A stretch of DNA of 64,000 nucleotides from Candidatus Babelota bacterium (GCA_023379005.1 JAMCTG010000004.1:124001-188000); one strand, 5' to 3'. Positions 34,410 to 45,110 are shown, counted from the stretch's first letter. Translations and numbers: made by a program. Notes: generated by a model not told the origin, from the letters alone.

Positions 34410-37400
34410 TTGTCTTTTTTTCCGTATTTTCAAGACTATTAGGAACTAAGTCCACTACAGTATGTCCTTCCTCATTTTTTTCATATTTGATACTAAAACC
34501 ACCATTGAATAAAGCAGTTTGAAATTTTTTAACAAATGCTTGAATGATAGCTTTTTTACCAGGTTCTTCTTTTTCAAGATCACTAATCACATAATGACAA
34601 ATCAAAGGAAAAACAGTTGCAATCAGCGGATCGTTAATTTCTCCATTCCTAATAGCACCATTTTCTAGGGCTTTAATCGTCCACCCTAAAGCTTGTACTA
34701 TATCTTTCTTTTCTACGCCAATCCCCTTTAAATGCATTAAAGCCATTCTAGATTCAGGAAATTTTTCTTTAATTCTTACTTTCTGATCTTTCAAAAATTC
34801 ATATATATTTTTATATAAACTATATGCTTCGACCATTTTTCCTAACCTACCATATACCTCGGCTAAATCAAATTTTGCATACTTCAAACCACACCCCACC
34901 GCATTTTCGAGATATTTGGCAGCTATTTCTAACGAATTTTTTTCTTCTGGAAAATGACCATCTTGATACATATTACCTAACAAATGAAAAGCTCTCACTT
35001 CTTCCAATTCTTTAGCCAAAAAACAATATCTTTTTGCTTTTTTAATATTAGGTTTTAAACAGGTTTCAATATAGTTTTCTTTTTTTTCCTCATTAAAAAA
35101 AGGTCGAACAATCCCTCTATAATAAGTTGTCGCAAGAGAAAAACATGCTTCTCTTCGAATTCCTTTAGCGAGATTTTCATCATCCGCAAAATCATGAATG
35201 ACTTTTAAAAGATTTTTTGCTTCTACCTTGCTTGATGCAGATAAAATCTTTTTCATTGCATAATCTACCCTAGAGGCACTTATGTTATGAAGAGCTGCAA
35301 ATCTTAGATATTCTAGAGCTACAGATTCATCTGGAACGACAACCCTTGGGGATGATCCATTATAAAGATGATAAAGTAAATATGCTGCTTGAGCTCTATA
35401 TTCTACATTAGTCTTTGAATTAAAAATTTCAATCACATTATCAAAAGCTTTCTTATGACATTCTTTTTCTAATTCCACATCTAAATATTCACCTTTTAAA
35501 ATAGTTTTTGCTTCTAAGAGTTTAGGCAAGTATGATCCACTATCAGTTGCCATTTCTTTATATTTATATGATCTATCGAAATCCAAAATTTTAGCAAAAA
35601 ACATAAAGACATGTTGCAGAAACTGTTGTATAACTTCTGAGTTTTTTTCAATCTTATCAATGTGGATATCAATAAAGAGGTCAAGAAAGTTAGCAAAAGA
35701 TAATTCTTCTAAATACTTTCTGCATTCAACATGATGCTCTATTTTTTTACAATTTTTTATAAATGAACCAATATCATACAAATTTGCGCCTATTATTTTT
35801 AATTTTGTTTCGAAATCTTCATTAGTATCTGACGTCATCATTAGCAAAGTCAAATTACATTTTGCATAAAAGTGCTCAATTTTACATTCGTCATGTTCAT
35901 TTAAAGAATTTAATCTAAGGTTGGCTAAGCTCACTTTTGCAGCTGCATTAAATTCCAAATTAGGAGAATGAATGCCCAGAATGTAACATTGTCTAAAACA
36001 TTCCATAGCTAATTTATAATTTAATAGAGATGGATCTGCAGCTTTATTTTTTTGTAAATATATTTTTGCTAAAAAAGCGAATGCTGGGGCATATTTATTT
36101 AATGCGCATTCATTTAAATATTCCCGCGCAACTGAGATATTAATCTCGCACAATTCTATTGGTCCATAAACATATAAGAAAGCTAATAGATATTTGCTTT
36201 GTGTACTGTTATACTTTTTTAAAATTGAAATGATATCTATTTCTTTGAGTTTATTAATAATTTTTATTCTTATTATTTCTTTAATTTTTTCTTTGTTTTC
36301 TATAAAATATTTTGCAAATATATCTACTAGCCAATCTAACTCATCATCCAAAGACATATTATTTTTTGAATAATAATCTATTAAATAAATTTTTGCTAAC
36401 TCATCATCTTGAGCAGCAAGTTCTTTTAATATGTGATAAATCTTACTTCTTTGTTGTTGATCAAGATCAGAATTTAAAGCTTTATAATAATATTCAACAG
36501 CTAATTCCTGGTCTTTTTGAACCCCATCTCCAGATTCATATGAAGTTGCTAAGTTATAATAAGCATAAGGATTATTTTGGTCTGCTAATTGCCTGAATAA
36601 TTCTGTAGCTTCTTTTTTTTCATCTTTACTTCCTGTTCTATCTAGCAATACTGCTAAATCATTTTTTGCCAGTGCAAATCCTTTTTCGGCACAATATCTA
36701 AGTTTTGTTTTTGCGTTCTTAATATCATCATCTATCGTATACATTTGGGCTAATAAATAAACCGCTGGCACATAATCTCCAGCATCTTGTGCGCATAAGA
36801 AAGCATTTTTGGAATCATTTTCTAAATAGTGGATATATGCCCTTAAAAATAAAGCTGGTGGATACTTTGCAAGTTGAGGCACACTTAAAAGTTGATAAGC
36901 ATTTTCAAATTCAGCAAGTTTAAATTTTATTAACGCTAACTTATAAATAGCAAATGGAAATCCTTTAGCCGCCAATTGATACAAAACATTCATACCTTCC
37001 TCAATCAAATTCTGATCAGAAGAATTGCATTTTTTTAAAGCTTCAAAAAAAACTTTTTGAATTTTATTTTCTGACAAATTTCTGCCATATATACAAAATA
37101 ATTTTTTATAATCTTCTCCAAATTCTCCATCACACATTTGCTTTAGGATATATTGCGAAAGAGGATCAGACATTGCATACATTGGCTTTGAATAAAATTC
37201 TTTTTTTTGCAAATCATAGCCTGTGCTTGATTGAACTTTTGGAGTTGCTACATTTAGCAATCTCAAAAATCTTTCTTCTTTTTCTTTATCAATTGGCGTA
37301 GAACTAATTTGCTTTTTTTTTATCTCAGATTTTTTTTGAGACGCTTTTATTTTGTTATTTTTTTTATTAGAACCGGAAGTTATGTTTGAAAATAAACAAA

Positions 37401-37425
37401 TGAATAACAAAAACAAATAATGCAT
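34399..37425 (-). CDS. Large exported Sel1/TPR-repeat protein
   Basis: A 1008-residue protein with a signal peptide (MHYLFLLFICLFSNITSG) and a very Lys-rich linker (about 20-50). The remainder is an alpha-solenoid of Sel1-like repeats, e.g. YYNLATSYESGDGVQKDQELAVEYYYKA-type units and the C-terminal HLLGNMYQDGHF, ALMHLKGIGVEKKDI. Such proteins scaffold other proteins, often at host interfaces. It lies between sufD and sufS and overlaps sufS, yet nothing in it suggests a direct Fe-S role. Confidence 0.82.
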   Translation of the reverse strand: MHYLFLLFICLFSNITSGSNKKNNKIKASQKKSEIKKKQISSTPIDKEKEERFLRLLNVATPKVQSSTGYDLQKKEFYSKPMYAMSDPLSQYILKQMCDGEFGEDYKKLFCIYGRNLSENKIQKVFFEALKKCNSSDQNLIEEGMNVLYQLAAKGFPFAIYKLALIKFKLAEFENAYQLLSVPQLAKYPPALFLRAYIHYLENDSKNAFLCAQDAGDYVPAVYLLAQMYTIDDDIKNAKTKLRYCAEKGFALAKNDLAVLLDRTGSKDEKKEATELFRQLADQNNPYAYYNLATSYESGDGVQKDQELAVEYYYKALNSDLDQQQRSKIYHILKELAAQDDELAKIYLIDYYSKNNMSLDDELDWLVDIFAKYFIENKEKIKEIIRIKIINKLKEIDIISILKKYNSTQSKYLLAFLYVYGPIELCEINISVAREYLNECALNKYAPAFAFLAKIYLQKNKAADPSLLNYKLAMECFRQCYILGIHSPNLEFNAAAKVSLANLRLNSLNEHDECKIEHFYAKCNLTLLMMTSDTNEDFETKLKIIGANLYDIGSFIKNCKKIEHHVECRKYLEELSFANFLDLFIDIHIDKIEKNSEVIQQFLQHVFMFFAKILDFDRSYKYKEMATDSGSYLPKLLEAKTILKGEYLDVELEKECHKKAFDNVIEIFNSKTNVEYRAQAAYLLYHLYNGSSPRVVVPDESVALEYLRFAALHNISASRVDYAMKKILSASSKVEAKNLLKVIHDFADDENLAKGIRREACFSLATTYYRGIVRPFFNEEKKENYIETCLKPNIKKAKRYCFLAKELEEVRAFHLLGNMYQDGHFPEEKNSLEIAAKYLENAVGCGLKYAKFDLAEVYGRLGKMVEAYSLYKNIYEFLKDQKVRIKEKFPESRMALMHLKGIGVEKKDIVQALGWTIKALENGAIRNGEINDPLIATVFPLICHYVISDLEKEEPGKKAIIQAFVKKFQTALFNGGFSIKYEKNEEGHTVVDLVPNSLENTEKKTNEI

Positions 37426-37491
37426 AAAAAACCCTGTAAATAATAATATTTTTATTAAATTTTAATCAAAAATACTTTATTTTCAATGTTT

Positions 37492-38298
37492 TCATGAAAC
37501 TAGAAAAGATTCAATTAGAAACTGGCGGGATTTTTCGAATGATAATGCACGACATTTTAGATACCATAATTGATTTTCATCAACATTTGATGTTGTGCTC
37601 GCATGTTTGCATGAAATATCTTTATTTAAAACCTGCATACTAGGAATAGATAAATTTTTGCATGCATTATTTAAAACCAAACATCTGTCGCTTTGTAATG
37701 CATTGCAATCTGAAGAATTTCTGTCGATGTGAATTACATTATTTGAATAAGATCTGGAACCATTATCCAAAACTTTTTTAATGCAAACTTTGCTGAAAGT
37801 TTTTTTTGAACAATGATTTTGATTGGTAATTATTGCAGATTTAGAGTTTTCGTTTAAAAAATAATTAATTTTAAAATTAATTTCAGCATTTTCCTCTTTA
37901 AGATCAAAATCAAATTTATAAAATGTTATCCCATTTTTAATGTTACAAAAAATATTTGCTTTACTGCCAGCATGCATAGATAAATAAAAATTTGAAAAAT
38001 CAAAAAATTCATCATCAATATAATTTTTATTAATTTTCAGGTTTAAAACTGAATTTTTTTTACAAATAAATTTGAATGAAGCATTAATTTTTAAATCAGA
38101 AATTTCATTAACATCAAAATTAAAATTTAATTTAGCATTTTCTTGCAAAACAATTAGACAATTTTCATCGATATTTTCTGAAAAATTAATTTCCTCCGAT
38201 TTATCGATAAAAAGAACAGAATCAAAAAAATTAAATTTATTTTTTTTTTCAAATGTTGGAACCTGAATTCCTAAAAAAGAAGAAATTTTACTATCCAA
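37492..38298 (-). CDS. sufD: SufD-like component of the SufBCD complex (short, divergent)
   Basis: A 268-residue protein with the SufBD beta-helix: many short beta strands, then a C-terminal block [23 protein letters not shown] that corresponds to the usual HGATVG...YLRSRG region. It is far shorter than typical SufD (about 420 residues), lacking most of the N-terminal part. It starts with TTG overlapping the sufB stop. Function as SufB partner is inferred from order and the conserved C-terminal block. Confidence 0.8.
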   Translation of the reverse strand: MDSKISSFLGIQVPTFEKKNKFNFFDSVLFIDKSEEINFSENIDENCLIVLQENAKLNFNFDVNEISDLKINASFKFICKKNSVLNLKINKNYIDDEFFDFSNFYLSMHAGSKANIFCNIKNGITFYKFDFDLKEENAEINFKINYFLNENSKSAIITNQNHCSKKTFSKVCIKKVLDNGSRSYSNNVIHIDRNSSDCNALQSDRCLVLNNACKNLSIPSMQVLNKDISCKHASTTSNVDENQLWYLKCRALSFEKSRQFLIESFLVS

Positions 38299-39637
38299 TA
38301 GAACCTTCCATTTCTAATTCAATAAGACGATTAAGCTCTACAGCATATTCCATTGGCAAAGTGCTTACAAAAGGTTCTATAAAACTATTAATTAACATTG
38401 CAGTAGCAGCTGGTTGCTTTAACCCTCTACATAACATATAAAACATTTGATCATCATTTACTTTACTAATGCTTGCTTCATGCGCCAAATTAACATCAGA
38501 ATTTGAAGTGATAATTGTCGGATAAGTATCAGACTGTGAATTAGAATCGAGCATTAATGCATCGCACTGAGTTCTAGATTTTATTTTTTTTGCATTTGGT
38601 ACAATTTTTAAAAGGCCTCTAAAACTCGTTCTGCCACCATTTTTACTGACCGATTTTGCAATTATATTTGATGTTGTATCAGCTGCTAAATGAATTACCT
38701 TAGCGCCAGAATCTTGTTGTTGACCTTTTCCGGCTACTGCTATTGATAAAATTTTAGCATGTGATTTTGGTTCTTCTAAAATTACACAGGGATATTTCAT
38801 AGTAATGCAGCTACCAAAGTTTCCATCAATCCATTCTACACAAGCACTTTCTTTTGCTATAGCGCGTTTTGTAACTAAATTGTAAACGTTATTGGCCCAA
38901 TTTTGGATTGTCGTGTAAGTAACTTTAGTATTTTTATGAGCGATAATTTCGACAACTGCGCTGTGTAAAGAATTTGATTGATATTTTGGCGCACTGCAGC
39001 CTTCAATATAATGAACTTTGGAACCTTCTTCCGCAATTATTAAAGTTCTTTCAAACTGGCCCATATTTTTTGCATTGATTCGAAAATAGGCTTGCAATGG
39101 TTGGTCAATATTCACATCTTTAGGAACATAAACAAAACTTCCACCACTCCAGACAGCACTATTTAACGCTGCAAATTTATTATCATGGGCAGGAACTACC
39201 GTAGAAAAATATTTTTTAAAAATTTCTGGATACAATTTTAAACCATCACTTGTATCAGAAAATATAACACCCTTTTTTTTCCACTGTTCTTTTAAACTTT
39301 TGTAAATAACTTCAGATTCAAACTGAGCACCTACACCAGCCAAATATTTTTGTTCGGCCTGAGGAATTCCAAGTTTTATAAAGGTTTTTTTTATATTTTC
39401 CGGAACATCGTCCCATGTTTTTTTTTGATCTATTAATGGCTTAATGTAATAAAAAATGTCTTGAATATTCAAACCAGTTAAATCCGGCCCCCAAGATGGT
39501 AATGGCATTTGTTCAAAAATTTGCAAAGCTTTTAGACGAAAATCTGTCATCCATCCAGGCTCAGATTTTTCTTGCGAAATTTGTTCAACAATTTTTTTGT
39601 TTAACCCTTTAGGGATTTTGATGGAAAAATTTTTCAT
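38291..39637 (-). CDS. sufB: Fe-S cluster assembly protein SufB
   Basis: Scaffold subunit of SufBC2D. The 448-residue protein has the family blocks [75 protein letters not shown] and the C-terminal [17 protein letters not shown]-type motif (here [10 protein letters not shown]). It overlaps sufC by 29 bases and sufD by 8 bases, a tightly coupled operon. Confidence 0.96.
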   Translation of the reverse strand: MKNFSIKIPKGLNKKIVEQISQEKSEPGWMTDFRLKALQIFEQMPLPSWGPDLTGLNIQDIFYYIKPLIDQKKTWDDVPENIKKTFIKLGIPQAEQKYLAGVGAQFESEVIYKSLKEQWKKKGVIFSDTSDGLKLYPEIFKKYFSTVVPAHDNKFAALNSAVWSGGSFVYVPKDVNIDQPLQAYFRINAKNMGQFERTLIIAEEGSKVHYIEGCSAPKYQSNSLHSAVVEIIAHKNTKVTYTTIQNWANNVYNLVTKRAIAKESACVEWIDGNFGSCITMKYPCVILEEPKSHAKILSIAVAGKGQQQDSGAKVIHLAADTTSNIIAKSVSKNGGRTSFRGLLKIVPNAKKIKSRTQCDALMLDSNSQSDTYPTIITSNSDVNLAHEASISKVNDDQMFYMLCRGLKQPAATAMLINSFIEPFVSTLPMEYAVELNRLIELEMEGSIG

Positions 39638-40346
39638 AACCTAATTCTTCAAGTTGATCTGCAAGTTGTCTTGAACCTGTAGCAGAAATTTTTCCATTAT
39701 TTATTATATGAATTTTATCCACATTTAAAAATTTCAAAATTCTTGGATAGTGAGTAATTAATAATATAGAGATTGTTGGATTTTCTTCTCTTGCAAAATT
39801 TATAGCCTGCGCTGCAATTTCAAGACTTGTAATATCAAGCCCAGAATCAATTTCATCTAAAATTGCCAATTTTGGTTTAAACAGAAGCATTTGCAAAAGT
39901 TCTAATTTTTTTCTTTCACCACCAGAAAATCCTTCAAGAGTTCTGTATAAAACGGATTCATCTAATTTCAAAAGTTCAATATAAGGTAACAAAATTTTTT
40001 TAAAATCTGTTATTGATATATCGCTCGAAAAAAAATTTTTATAACATTCTTTTAAAAAATTAAAAACCTGAAGGCCGGGAATTTCTAGAGGATTTTGAAA
40101 AGATAAAAATATTCCTAATTTTGCACGTAGTTCTGTTGGCAATGAAATTATATCGTTATTATCGAGCAAAATTTTGCCACTAGCTAAGTAACTCGGGTGG
40201 CCCATGATTGTAAATGCAAGACTGCTTTTTCCACAACCATTGGGCCCCATTATTACATGCAAACTAGATTTTTTAATTTCTAATTTTAAGTTATTTATTA
40301 TTTTCTTATTTTCAACTTCGACAGTTAAATTTTCGATACAAAACAT
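39609..40346 (-). CDS. sufC: Fe-S assembly ATPase SufC
   Basis: The ABC-type ATPase that drives SufBD conformational change. The 245-residue protein has Walker [10 protein letters not shown], signature GFSGGERKK, Walker [13 protein letters not shown] and the switch His ([10 protein letters not shown]). Length and motifs are standard. It lies 3 bases after trxB and overlaps sufB. Confidence 0.96.
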   Translation of the reverse strand: MFCIENLTVEVENKKIINNLKLEIKKSSLHVIMGPNGCGKSSLAFTIMGHPSYLASGKILLDNNDIISLPTELRAKLGIFLSFQNPLEIPGLQVFNFLKECYKNFFSSDISITDFKKILLPYIELLKLDESVLYRTLEGFSGGERKKLELLQMLLFKPKLAILDEIDSGLDITSLEIAAQAINFAREENPTISILLITHYPRILKFLNVDKIHIINNGKISATGSRQLADQLEELGYEKFFHQNP

Positions 40347-40349
40347 TAA

Positions 40350-41465
40350 TTATCGAACCATTCCTTTGTAATATCTTGGGCGCATTTCGCGTGCAACTTT
40401 TTCAGTAAATCCTTTGGAACGCAAATATTTCACTGCATCAAGAGCGGCTTTAATTCCATCGCCATTTGCTGTGCCAGCCTGTCTATATTGACCATCTGCA
40501 ACATCTCCAGCTGCATATATTCCTGGCGTACAAGTTTGTTGACTGCGGCTTTGCAAAATTATGTAACCATCATCTGAAATATCTATAAGGTCTTTATAAA
40601 GACCGGTATTCGGATTATGCCCAACAGCCAAAAATACACCCGCCACAGGCATAAAATCTTCTTCCAAAGTCAAAATATCTATAATCCTGATTCCAGTTAC
40701 ACAATCTCCATCTCCAACAATTTCAGTTACTTTTTTATTATAAACAATTTTAACATTTTCATAATCTGATAGCTTATCACACATTTTAGGCGCAGCTCTC
40801 ATTCTGTCGCTTCGTACTAAAATAGTTACATTTTTTGCATATGGTGCTACTTGCATTGCTTTTTCCACAGCATCATCACCACCGCCTACAATTACAACAT
40901 CCTGACCTTTATAAAGCACACAATCACACAATGCACAAGTTGAAACGCCATTGCCAAAATATTCATCTTCACCAGGTACATTTAATTTTCTAGGAGAAGA
41001 TCCAGTTGCAATAACAATAGCTAGAGCATAAATTTTTTCATCAGCATCATTTGTCAAAACGAATATTTGTTTGTCATCATCATCACTAGTTTCAATTTCA
41101 ATTTTTTTTATCGTTTCATCCAACAATAGGGCACCAAATTCTTTTGCCTGTTGTTTGGTAAGGTCCATAATTTCTTCACCCGTTTTTCTACTTACTCCGG
41201 GAATATTTTCCACAATAGAAGTTTCAACCAATTGCCCACCAGGATGAGTCCCCATAAAAACTACTGTATGCATGTTAGCTCTGCCACCATAAATACCTGC
41301 AGCAAGCCCCGCTGATCCTCCACCAATAATTGCAAGAGGAACTAAACTTTTAGTTTCATCAGTTGCTTGCAATTTTTTTTCAAGATATTTGGAAGTAAAA
41401 TCATTTGCATAAAGAATAAAATTACAAAAGATTAATGGAACAATTTTTTTAATATAAAAATTCAT
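40350..41465 (-). CDS. trxB: Thioredoxin reductase with N-terminal signal-like segment
   Basis: A 371-residue flavoprotein: FAD motif IIGGGSAGLAAGIYGGRA, redox cysteines Cys177/Cys180 in CALCDC (a third Cys182 replaces the usual Gly), NADPH motif VGGGDDAVEKA, VRSDRMRA where HRRxxxRA is usual, and a C-terminal GIYAAGDVADGQYRQ. Ahead of the core are about 42 residues with a hydrophobic stretch (IVPLIFCNFILYAND) resembling a signal peptide or anchor. AAAGGAG nine bases before ATG 41465 supports this start. It leads the suf operon; export is inferred. Confidence 0.88.
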   Translation of the reverse strand: MNFYIKKIVPLIFCNFILYANDFTSKYLEKKLQATDETKSLVPLAIIGGGSAGLAAGIYGGRANMHTVVFMGTHPGGQLVETSIVENIPGVSRKTGEEIMDLTKQQAKEFGALLLDETIKKIEIETSDDDDKQIFVLTNDADEKIYALAIVIATGSSPRKLNVPGEDEYFGNGVSTCALCDCVLYKGQDVVIVGGGDDAVEKAMQVAPYAKNVTILVRSDRMRAAPKMCDKLSDYENVKIVYNKKVTEIVGDGDCVTGIRIIDILTLEEDFMPVAGVFLAVGHNPNTGLYKDLIDISDDGYIILQSRSQQTCTPGIYAAGDVADGQYRQAGTANGDGIKAALDAVKYLRSKGFTEKVAREMRPRYYKGMVR

Positions 41466-41513
41466 AAATAAAACTCCTTTTAAACATATCTTTAAAAAAA
41501 TAGCTTATAAAAA

Positions 41514-41542
41514 AACAAGAGGTGCATCAAACACCTCTTGTT
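41514..41542 (-). terminator. Intrinsic terminator of the large array protein gene
   Basis: AACAAGAGGTG (41514-41524) pairs perfectly with CACCTCTTGTT (41532-41542). On the minus strand a run of seven T follows, ending transcription of 41571-43994 before trxB. Confidence 0.9.
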
Positions 41543-41570
41543 AAATTAAATTTTCTAAATTTTAAAATGA

Positions 41571-43994
41571 TTATACTTTACCAAAAACTAAAACTGATAC
41601 GTATTCATCAATTATCCCTTGTTGTTCTTCTGATAAATATTGAGCAATGTTAGGATCATTACGTAAATCAATTAACATTTCCAAATTACCAGTTTTAACA
41701 GCAGTTTGAAGTCGGTCAAAATTTTCTGAAGTCATTCCTTCAGAAGTCAAACAATTTAAAAGAGTATTTTTTATTTTTGCAATATTTTGTTCATTTTTAT
41801 TTTTGTTAATTTTATAAGCACTTGCACCTAAACAAGAAACAATAAATGCAGATTTCGTAACTTTATTATTTACAAATTTTTCGGCAATTTTAATTGTATT
41901 TTTTGCTACAGTTTTTACAATCTTTGAAGCTTTGCCACAAGCACCAGTGTAATATAGTGCAACTGGAGTTGCGATTGCACCAGCAATAATAGCTGCTTCT
42001 TTTTTTGTAATCTTCTTAGGGTTGTGCCATAGATTTTTTATTTTATCTGTCAGGTCATCAAATTTACCAAGTACAGGTATAACAACATCGCATTCAATTA
42101 AATGTTTTGTGTCTTCCCAAGCATCTCTAGTAAAATATCTAACTTGTGCCTTTTTAACGCCATTTTTAATATCACTGGAATACGTAACGACAGCGGTACT
42201 AGCTGCGCAAACAGCAGCAAAATTTAAAAATTTTCCAAATTTATCTGCTGGTTTTGCTTTCACAACATCTCTTAAGTTGTTAGTCGTAAAATGGGAATCA
42301 TCAAACATATTCACCAAAATACCATCTTCCTCAGATTCATCGGAAGAAGAATAATCTGATGATGAATCGTCACTAGAAAACTCAGCTCTATCTGGATGAC
42401 TGTGAGTTGGGTTCGCAGACACTACTAAAGCTGATGTCGCTGACGCAGCAGGAGTTGATATTGAGTTTGTATCTCCAAGAGCACTTGAACCTGTAGTTGA
42501 AGCAGGAGAAGTCATTGCAACAGTAGCAGGAGTTGAAGGAGTTCTTTCTTCAGCTAAAGCTGATCTATTTAATGTTCCAACAGTCAATGGGTTAGATAAA
42601 TAAACTTCAGGGCGGGTAGATCCTTCATCCCCAGATATGCCGTCTCTTACATCATCAATAAATTCTCCTACACCAATACGACTGTCTCCATTTTCGCGTC
42701 GTAATGATTCAGCAAACGGAGCGGTTTTTTCTTCTACACAAAAAACTGGTATAGATTTTCTAATTTTTTTCTTTCTCTCTAAACTCATATGCTCATCATT
42801 TTCAGAGGCTGTTTCATATGAATCGTCATTATCTGAATCTTTTGAAGACTCATCTTCAGAGGATGATGAATTTGATTCTTCTTGTGACTCCTTTTCTATT
42901 TTTTCTAATTTAGCTTTTGCAGCATCCAACTGACTTTTTTCTGCGAGATTTGCCATGCTACCTGTAAGTGGCGCATATGCATCTAAATTTGGCTTTGAAA
43001 GTTCAGCAACTGCCTGTAATCTTTCAACAGTACTTTCAGTAAGAGCTGCTGGTAATGTAACTTCTGCTACAACAGGAACTGGAGTTGATTCAGTTGAAGC
43101 TGAAACATCAGTCAAATCTATTAAATCTACATCTTTTTTATTTACAGAAGATTTTTCTTCTGCTGCTGCAAGAGCGTTGACTGATGCAGCCAATCCTGAA
43201 GCAGTTGAAGAGCTTACTTCTTTTGTAGGTTCTGTAAAAAAATCATTCCAATGCGCACCAATTTCATCAACTTTTTCCGTTTTTTTGTCATCAACTTTTT
43301 TGTCGTCAACTTTTTCTGTTTTTTTTGTGCTTACTAAAGTTGTTCCTCTATCTTCCACTTCGGCAGTTTCACCTTTAGAAGTCATGATAGTACTTGCGGA
43401 AGATTGAATTACACCAGGAATAGATTTAGTTGAACCAAGAATATCTGTCAAACCCGGTTTATTTCTTTTAATAGAAGATCTTCGATCATCACTTTCGCTT
43501 TCTGAAAAAGCAATTACATCTGCTGCTCTACTTTTTTTAACGGTGGCCGAATTATTATTTTCAAGATTCTCAGTTGTAATTTTTTTAAGCTCGATTTCAT
43601 TTGGAAAATCTTTCTCATGATATGTTGGAGACATACCATACCTATATTTCTCTGTTAATTGAGTTGCAAAAATTCTCAAAGATAAAGATTTTGAATTCTT
43701 TATAAGAGTAATTGAATAAGCTTCTTGTTCAATATTACTTTTTTCATTTAAACTATTAAATGTAATAAATAAATCTCTGAGCCAATTAGAAATATAATAA
43801 GTATCATTGGCAATATCTTTCTTCGCGATGCTCTCATTAGAGTTTGCTTTTACCACTTGTTTTGGTACCCATACTTGATGAGTATGTGGAGAACTTGGCT
43901 CACTGTATGGTTGTCTTTTACCGGACATTGCGAAAATATTTGTGCTCAAAAGAAGAATTAGAGCAAATAAACTTGTTGTCTGCTTAGAAAGCAT
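41571..43994 (-). CDS. Large exported low-complexity protein with C-terminal hydrophobic segments (array member 9)
   Basis: An 807-residue protein with signal peptide MLSKQTTSLFALILLLSTNIFAMSG. Residues about 100-570 are low-complexity, rich in Ser, Thr, Ala, Glu and Asp (SSSSEDESSKDSDNDD, DDSSSDYSSSDESEED). The C-terminal 230 residues contain three hydrophobic helices and a helical tail, and resemble 44084-45016 (SSDIKNGVKK; KSAFIVSCLGASAYKINKNK). Its tail (NFDRLQTAVKTGNLEMLIDL...) recalls the tail of 45111-45782. Own promoter and terminator. Probable surface or secreted host-interaction protein. Confidence 0.75.
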   Translation of the reverse strand: MLSKQTTSLFALILLLSTNIFAMSGKRQPYSEPSSPHTHQVWVPKQVVKANSNESIAKKDIANDTYYISNWLRDLFITFNSLNEKSNIEQEAYSITLIKNSKSLSLRIFATQLTEKYRYGMSPTYHEKDFPNEIELKKITTENLENNNSATVKKSRAADVIAFSESESDDRRSSIKRNKPGLTDILGSTKSIPGVIQSSASTIMTSKGETAEVEDRGTTLVSTKKTEKVDDKKVDDKKTEKVDEIGAHWNDFFTEPTKEVSSSTASGLAASVNALAAAEEKSSVNKKDVDLIDLTDVSASTESTPVPVVAEVTLPAALTESTVERLQAVAELSKPNLDAYAPLTGSMANLAEKSQLDAAKAKLEKIEKESQEESNSSSSEDESSKDSDNDDSYETASENDEHMSLERKKKIRKSIPVFCVEEKTAPFAESLRRENGDSRIGVGEFIDDVRDGISGDEGSTRPEVYLSNPLTVGTLNRSALAEERTPSTPATVAMTSPASTTGSSALGDTNSISTPAASATSALVVSANPTHSHPDRAEFSSDDSSSDYSSSDESEEDGILVNMFDDSHFTTNNLRDVVKAKPADKFGKFLNFAAVCAASTAVVTYSSDIKNGVKKAQVRYFTRDAWEDTKHLIECDVVIPVLGKFDDLTDKIKNLWHNPKKITKKEAAIIAGAIATPVALYYTGACGKASKIVKTVAKNTIKIAEKFVNNKVTKSAFIVSCLGASAYKINKNKNEQNIAKIKNTLLNCLTSEGMTSENFDRLQTAVKTGNLEMLIDLRNDPNIAQYLSEEQQGIIDEYVSVLVFGKV

Positions 43995-44083
43995 ATAAAC
44001 TCCTGAAATTGAAAATTCTATTGTTGATTTTTAATGCTTCTATCACTACAATTTTTTGAAAAATATCGTTAGATAACGTTTAT

Positions 44084-45016
44084 TTAGTGTAATTTTTGAA
44101 AATTAATTGTCAAGGAGGGGTCCTGTTGAATTTTTGATCTCATATCATTACTTTTAGGTTTATTTTTGGAGTATTTATAGGCACATGCACTTAAACATGA
44201 AGCTATAAATGCTGCTTTTGCAAACTCTCTAGATTTTCCATTCATATATGCATAATAACCTAATCCAGCAAATGCACATTCGCCAATCAAAATTTTTTTA
44301 TTGTGCATATTTTTGATTTTATTTTTTAAATCTTCAGCTAATTTCAGAATCTTATTTTTAGTTTTTTTAAAACCATTTTTAATATCATCAGAAAATGTAA
44401 ACAATGTAGCTGCAGCTGCAATACCGAAAGCAATATTTAAAATATTTCCACTGTTATTATTTTGATTCAACAAAACATCTTGCTGATGTATTGAAGAAGT
44501 GTCAGAAACCAGAATGGGGTAAATATCATCTAAATTCGGTTGAGTTATTTTATTGGGCCTATAATGTCTTACTTCTATTTCAGTTGTACTTCTTGCCCGT
44601 CGTTGAAATGAAAAAGGTCTGATACTATCCCAAAAAGTTTTTGGCTCTATAAAAACCACATAGTTTCTTATAGGATATTTAACCACTATCCTATAAAGAT
44701 CTCCTTCATAATTTTCTGGATCACTTATTACTCCTTGAATTGGATATTTAACCAATGATTCAGCACTATAAGTCCAAAATATGCCTTTTTTAGCAGGCTC
44801 AGTACTTAAATATGTAACCGGCCCTTGATCAATTGATATATCCTCAACTAAATCATCATCAGAATCTCTAGCCGAAAAATTTACTCTATCCGAACCCCCG
44901 AGAATATAGTCAGGATATTGCAATTGATTTGGGTCAATGCTTATTTCCATTGAAAACAAATTTATGCTTAAAACAAGATTTAATATGATTGAGCTAATTA
45001 ATTTATTAAAAAACAT
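44084..45016 (-). CDS. Exported membrane-helix protein (array member 8)
   Basis: A 310-residue protein with a signal peptide ending NLFSMEISID. The middle (about 30-185) is mixed and beta-like, without a known domain. The C-terminal part has FGIAAAATLFTFSDDIKNGFKK, a hydrophobic helix (ILIGECAFAGLGYYAYMNGK) and AFIASCLSACAYKYSKNK, clearly paralogous to the end of 41571-43994. Promoter TTGACA/AATACT upstream. Role unknown. Confidence 0.72.
   Translation of the reverse strand: MFFNKLISSIILNLVLSINLFSMEISIDPNQLQYPDYILGGSDRVNFSARDSDDDLVEDISIDQGPVTYLSTEPAKKGIFWTYSAESLVKYPIQGVISDPENYEGDLYRIVVKYPIRNYVVFIEPKTFWDSIRPFSFQRRARSTTEIEVRHYRPNKITQPNLDDIYPILVSDTSSIHQQDVLLNQNNNSGNILNIAFGIAAAATLFTFSDDIKNGFKKTKNKILKLAEDLKNKIKNMHNKKILIGECAFAGLGYYAYMNGKSREFAKAAFIASCLSACAYKYSKNKPKSNDMRSKIQQDPSLTINFQKLH
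44086..44113 (-). promoter_or_regulatory. Promoter for the 807-residue array protein
   Basis: Minus strand: TTGACA (complement of 44108-44113), 16-base spacer, TACACT (complement of 44086-44091). The -35 overlaps the end of the upstream gene. Same layout as the other array promoters. Confidence 0.6.
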
Positions 45017-45072
45017 TTAGGTTCCGAAAATGTAAGGTTCTATCATTTGTTGAAATTCAAAAATCATTATTC

Positions 45073-45100
45073 AGTATTATTTTTCTACATTAATTGTCAA
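45073..45100 (-). promoter_or_regulatory. Promoter for array member 8
   Basis: Minus strand: TTGACA (complement of 45095-45100), 16-base spacer, AATACT (complement of 45073-45078), upstream of the gene starting at 45016. Confidence 0.55.
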
Positions 45101-45110
45101 ATGGTCATAC

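Noticed and set aside
42955-43407. 150-codon plus-strand frame opposite the low-complexity array protein
   Set aside because: Ser/Thr/Val-rich antisense reading of a repetitive Ser/Glu-coding region; no ribosome-binding site, no recognisable motif. The opposite frames at 42022 and 42637 are rejected for the same reason.
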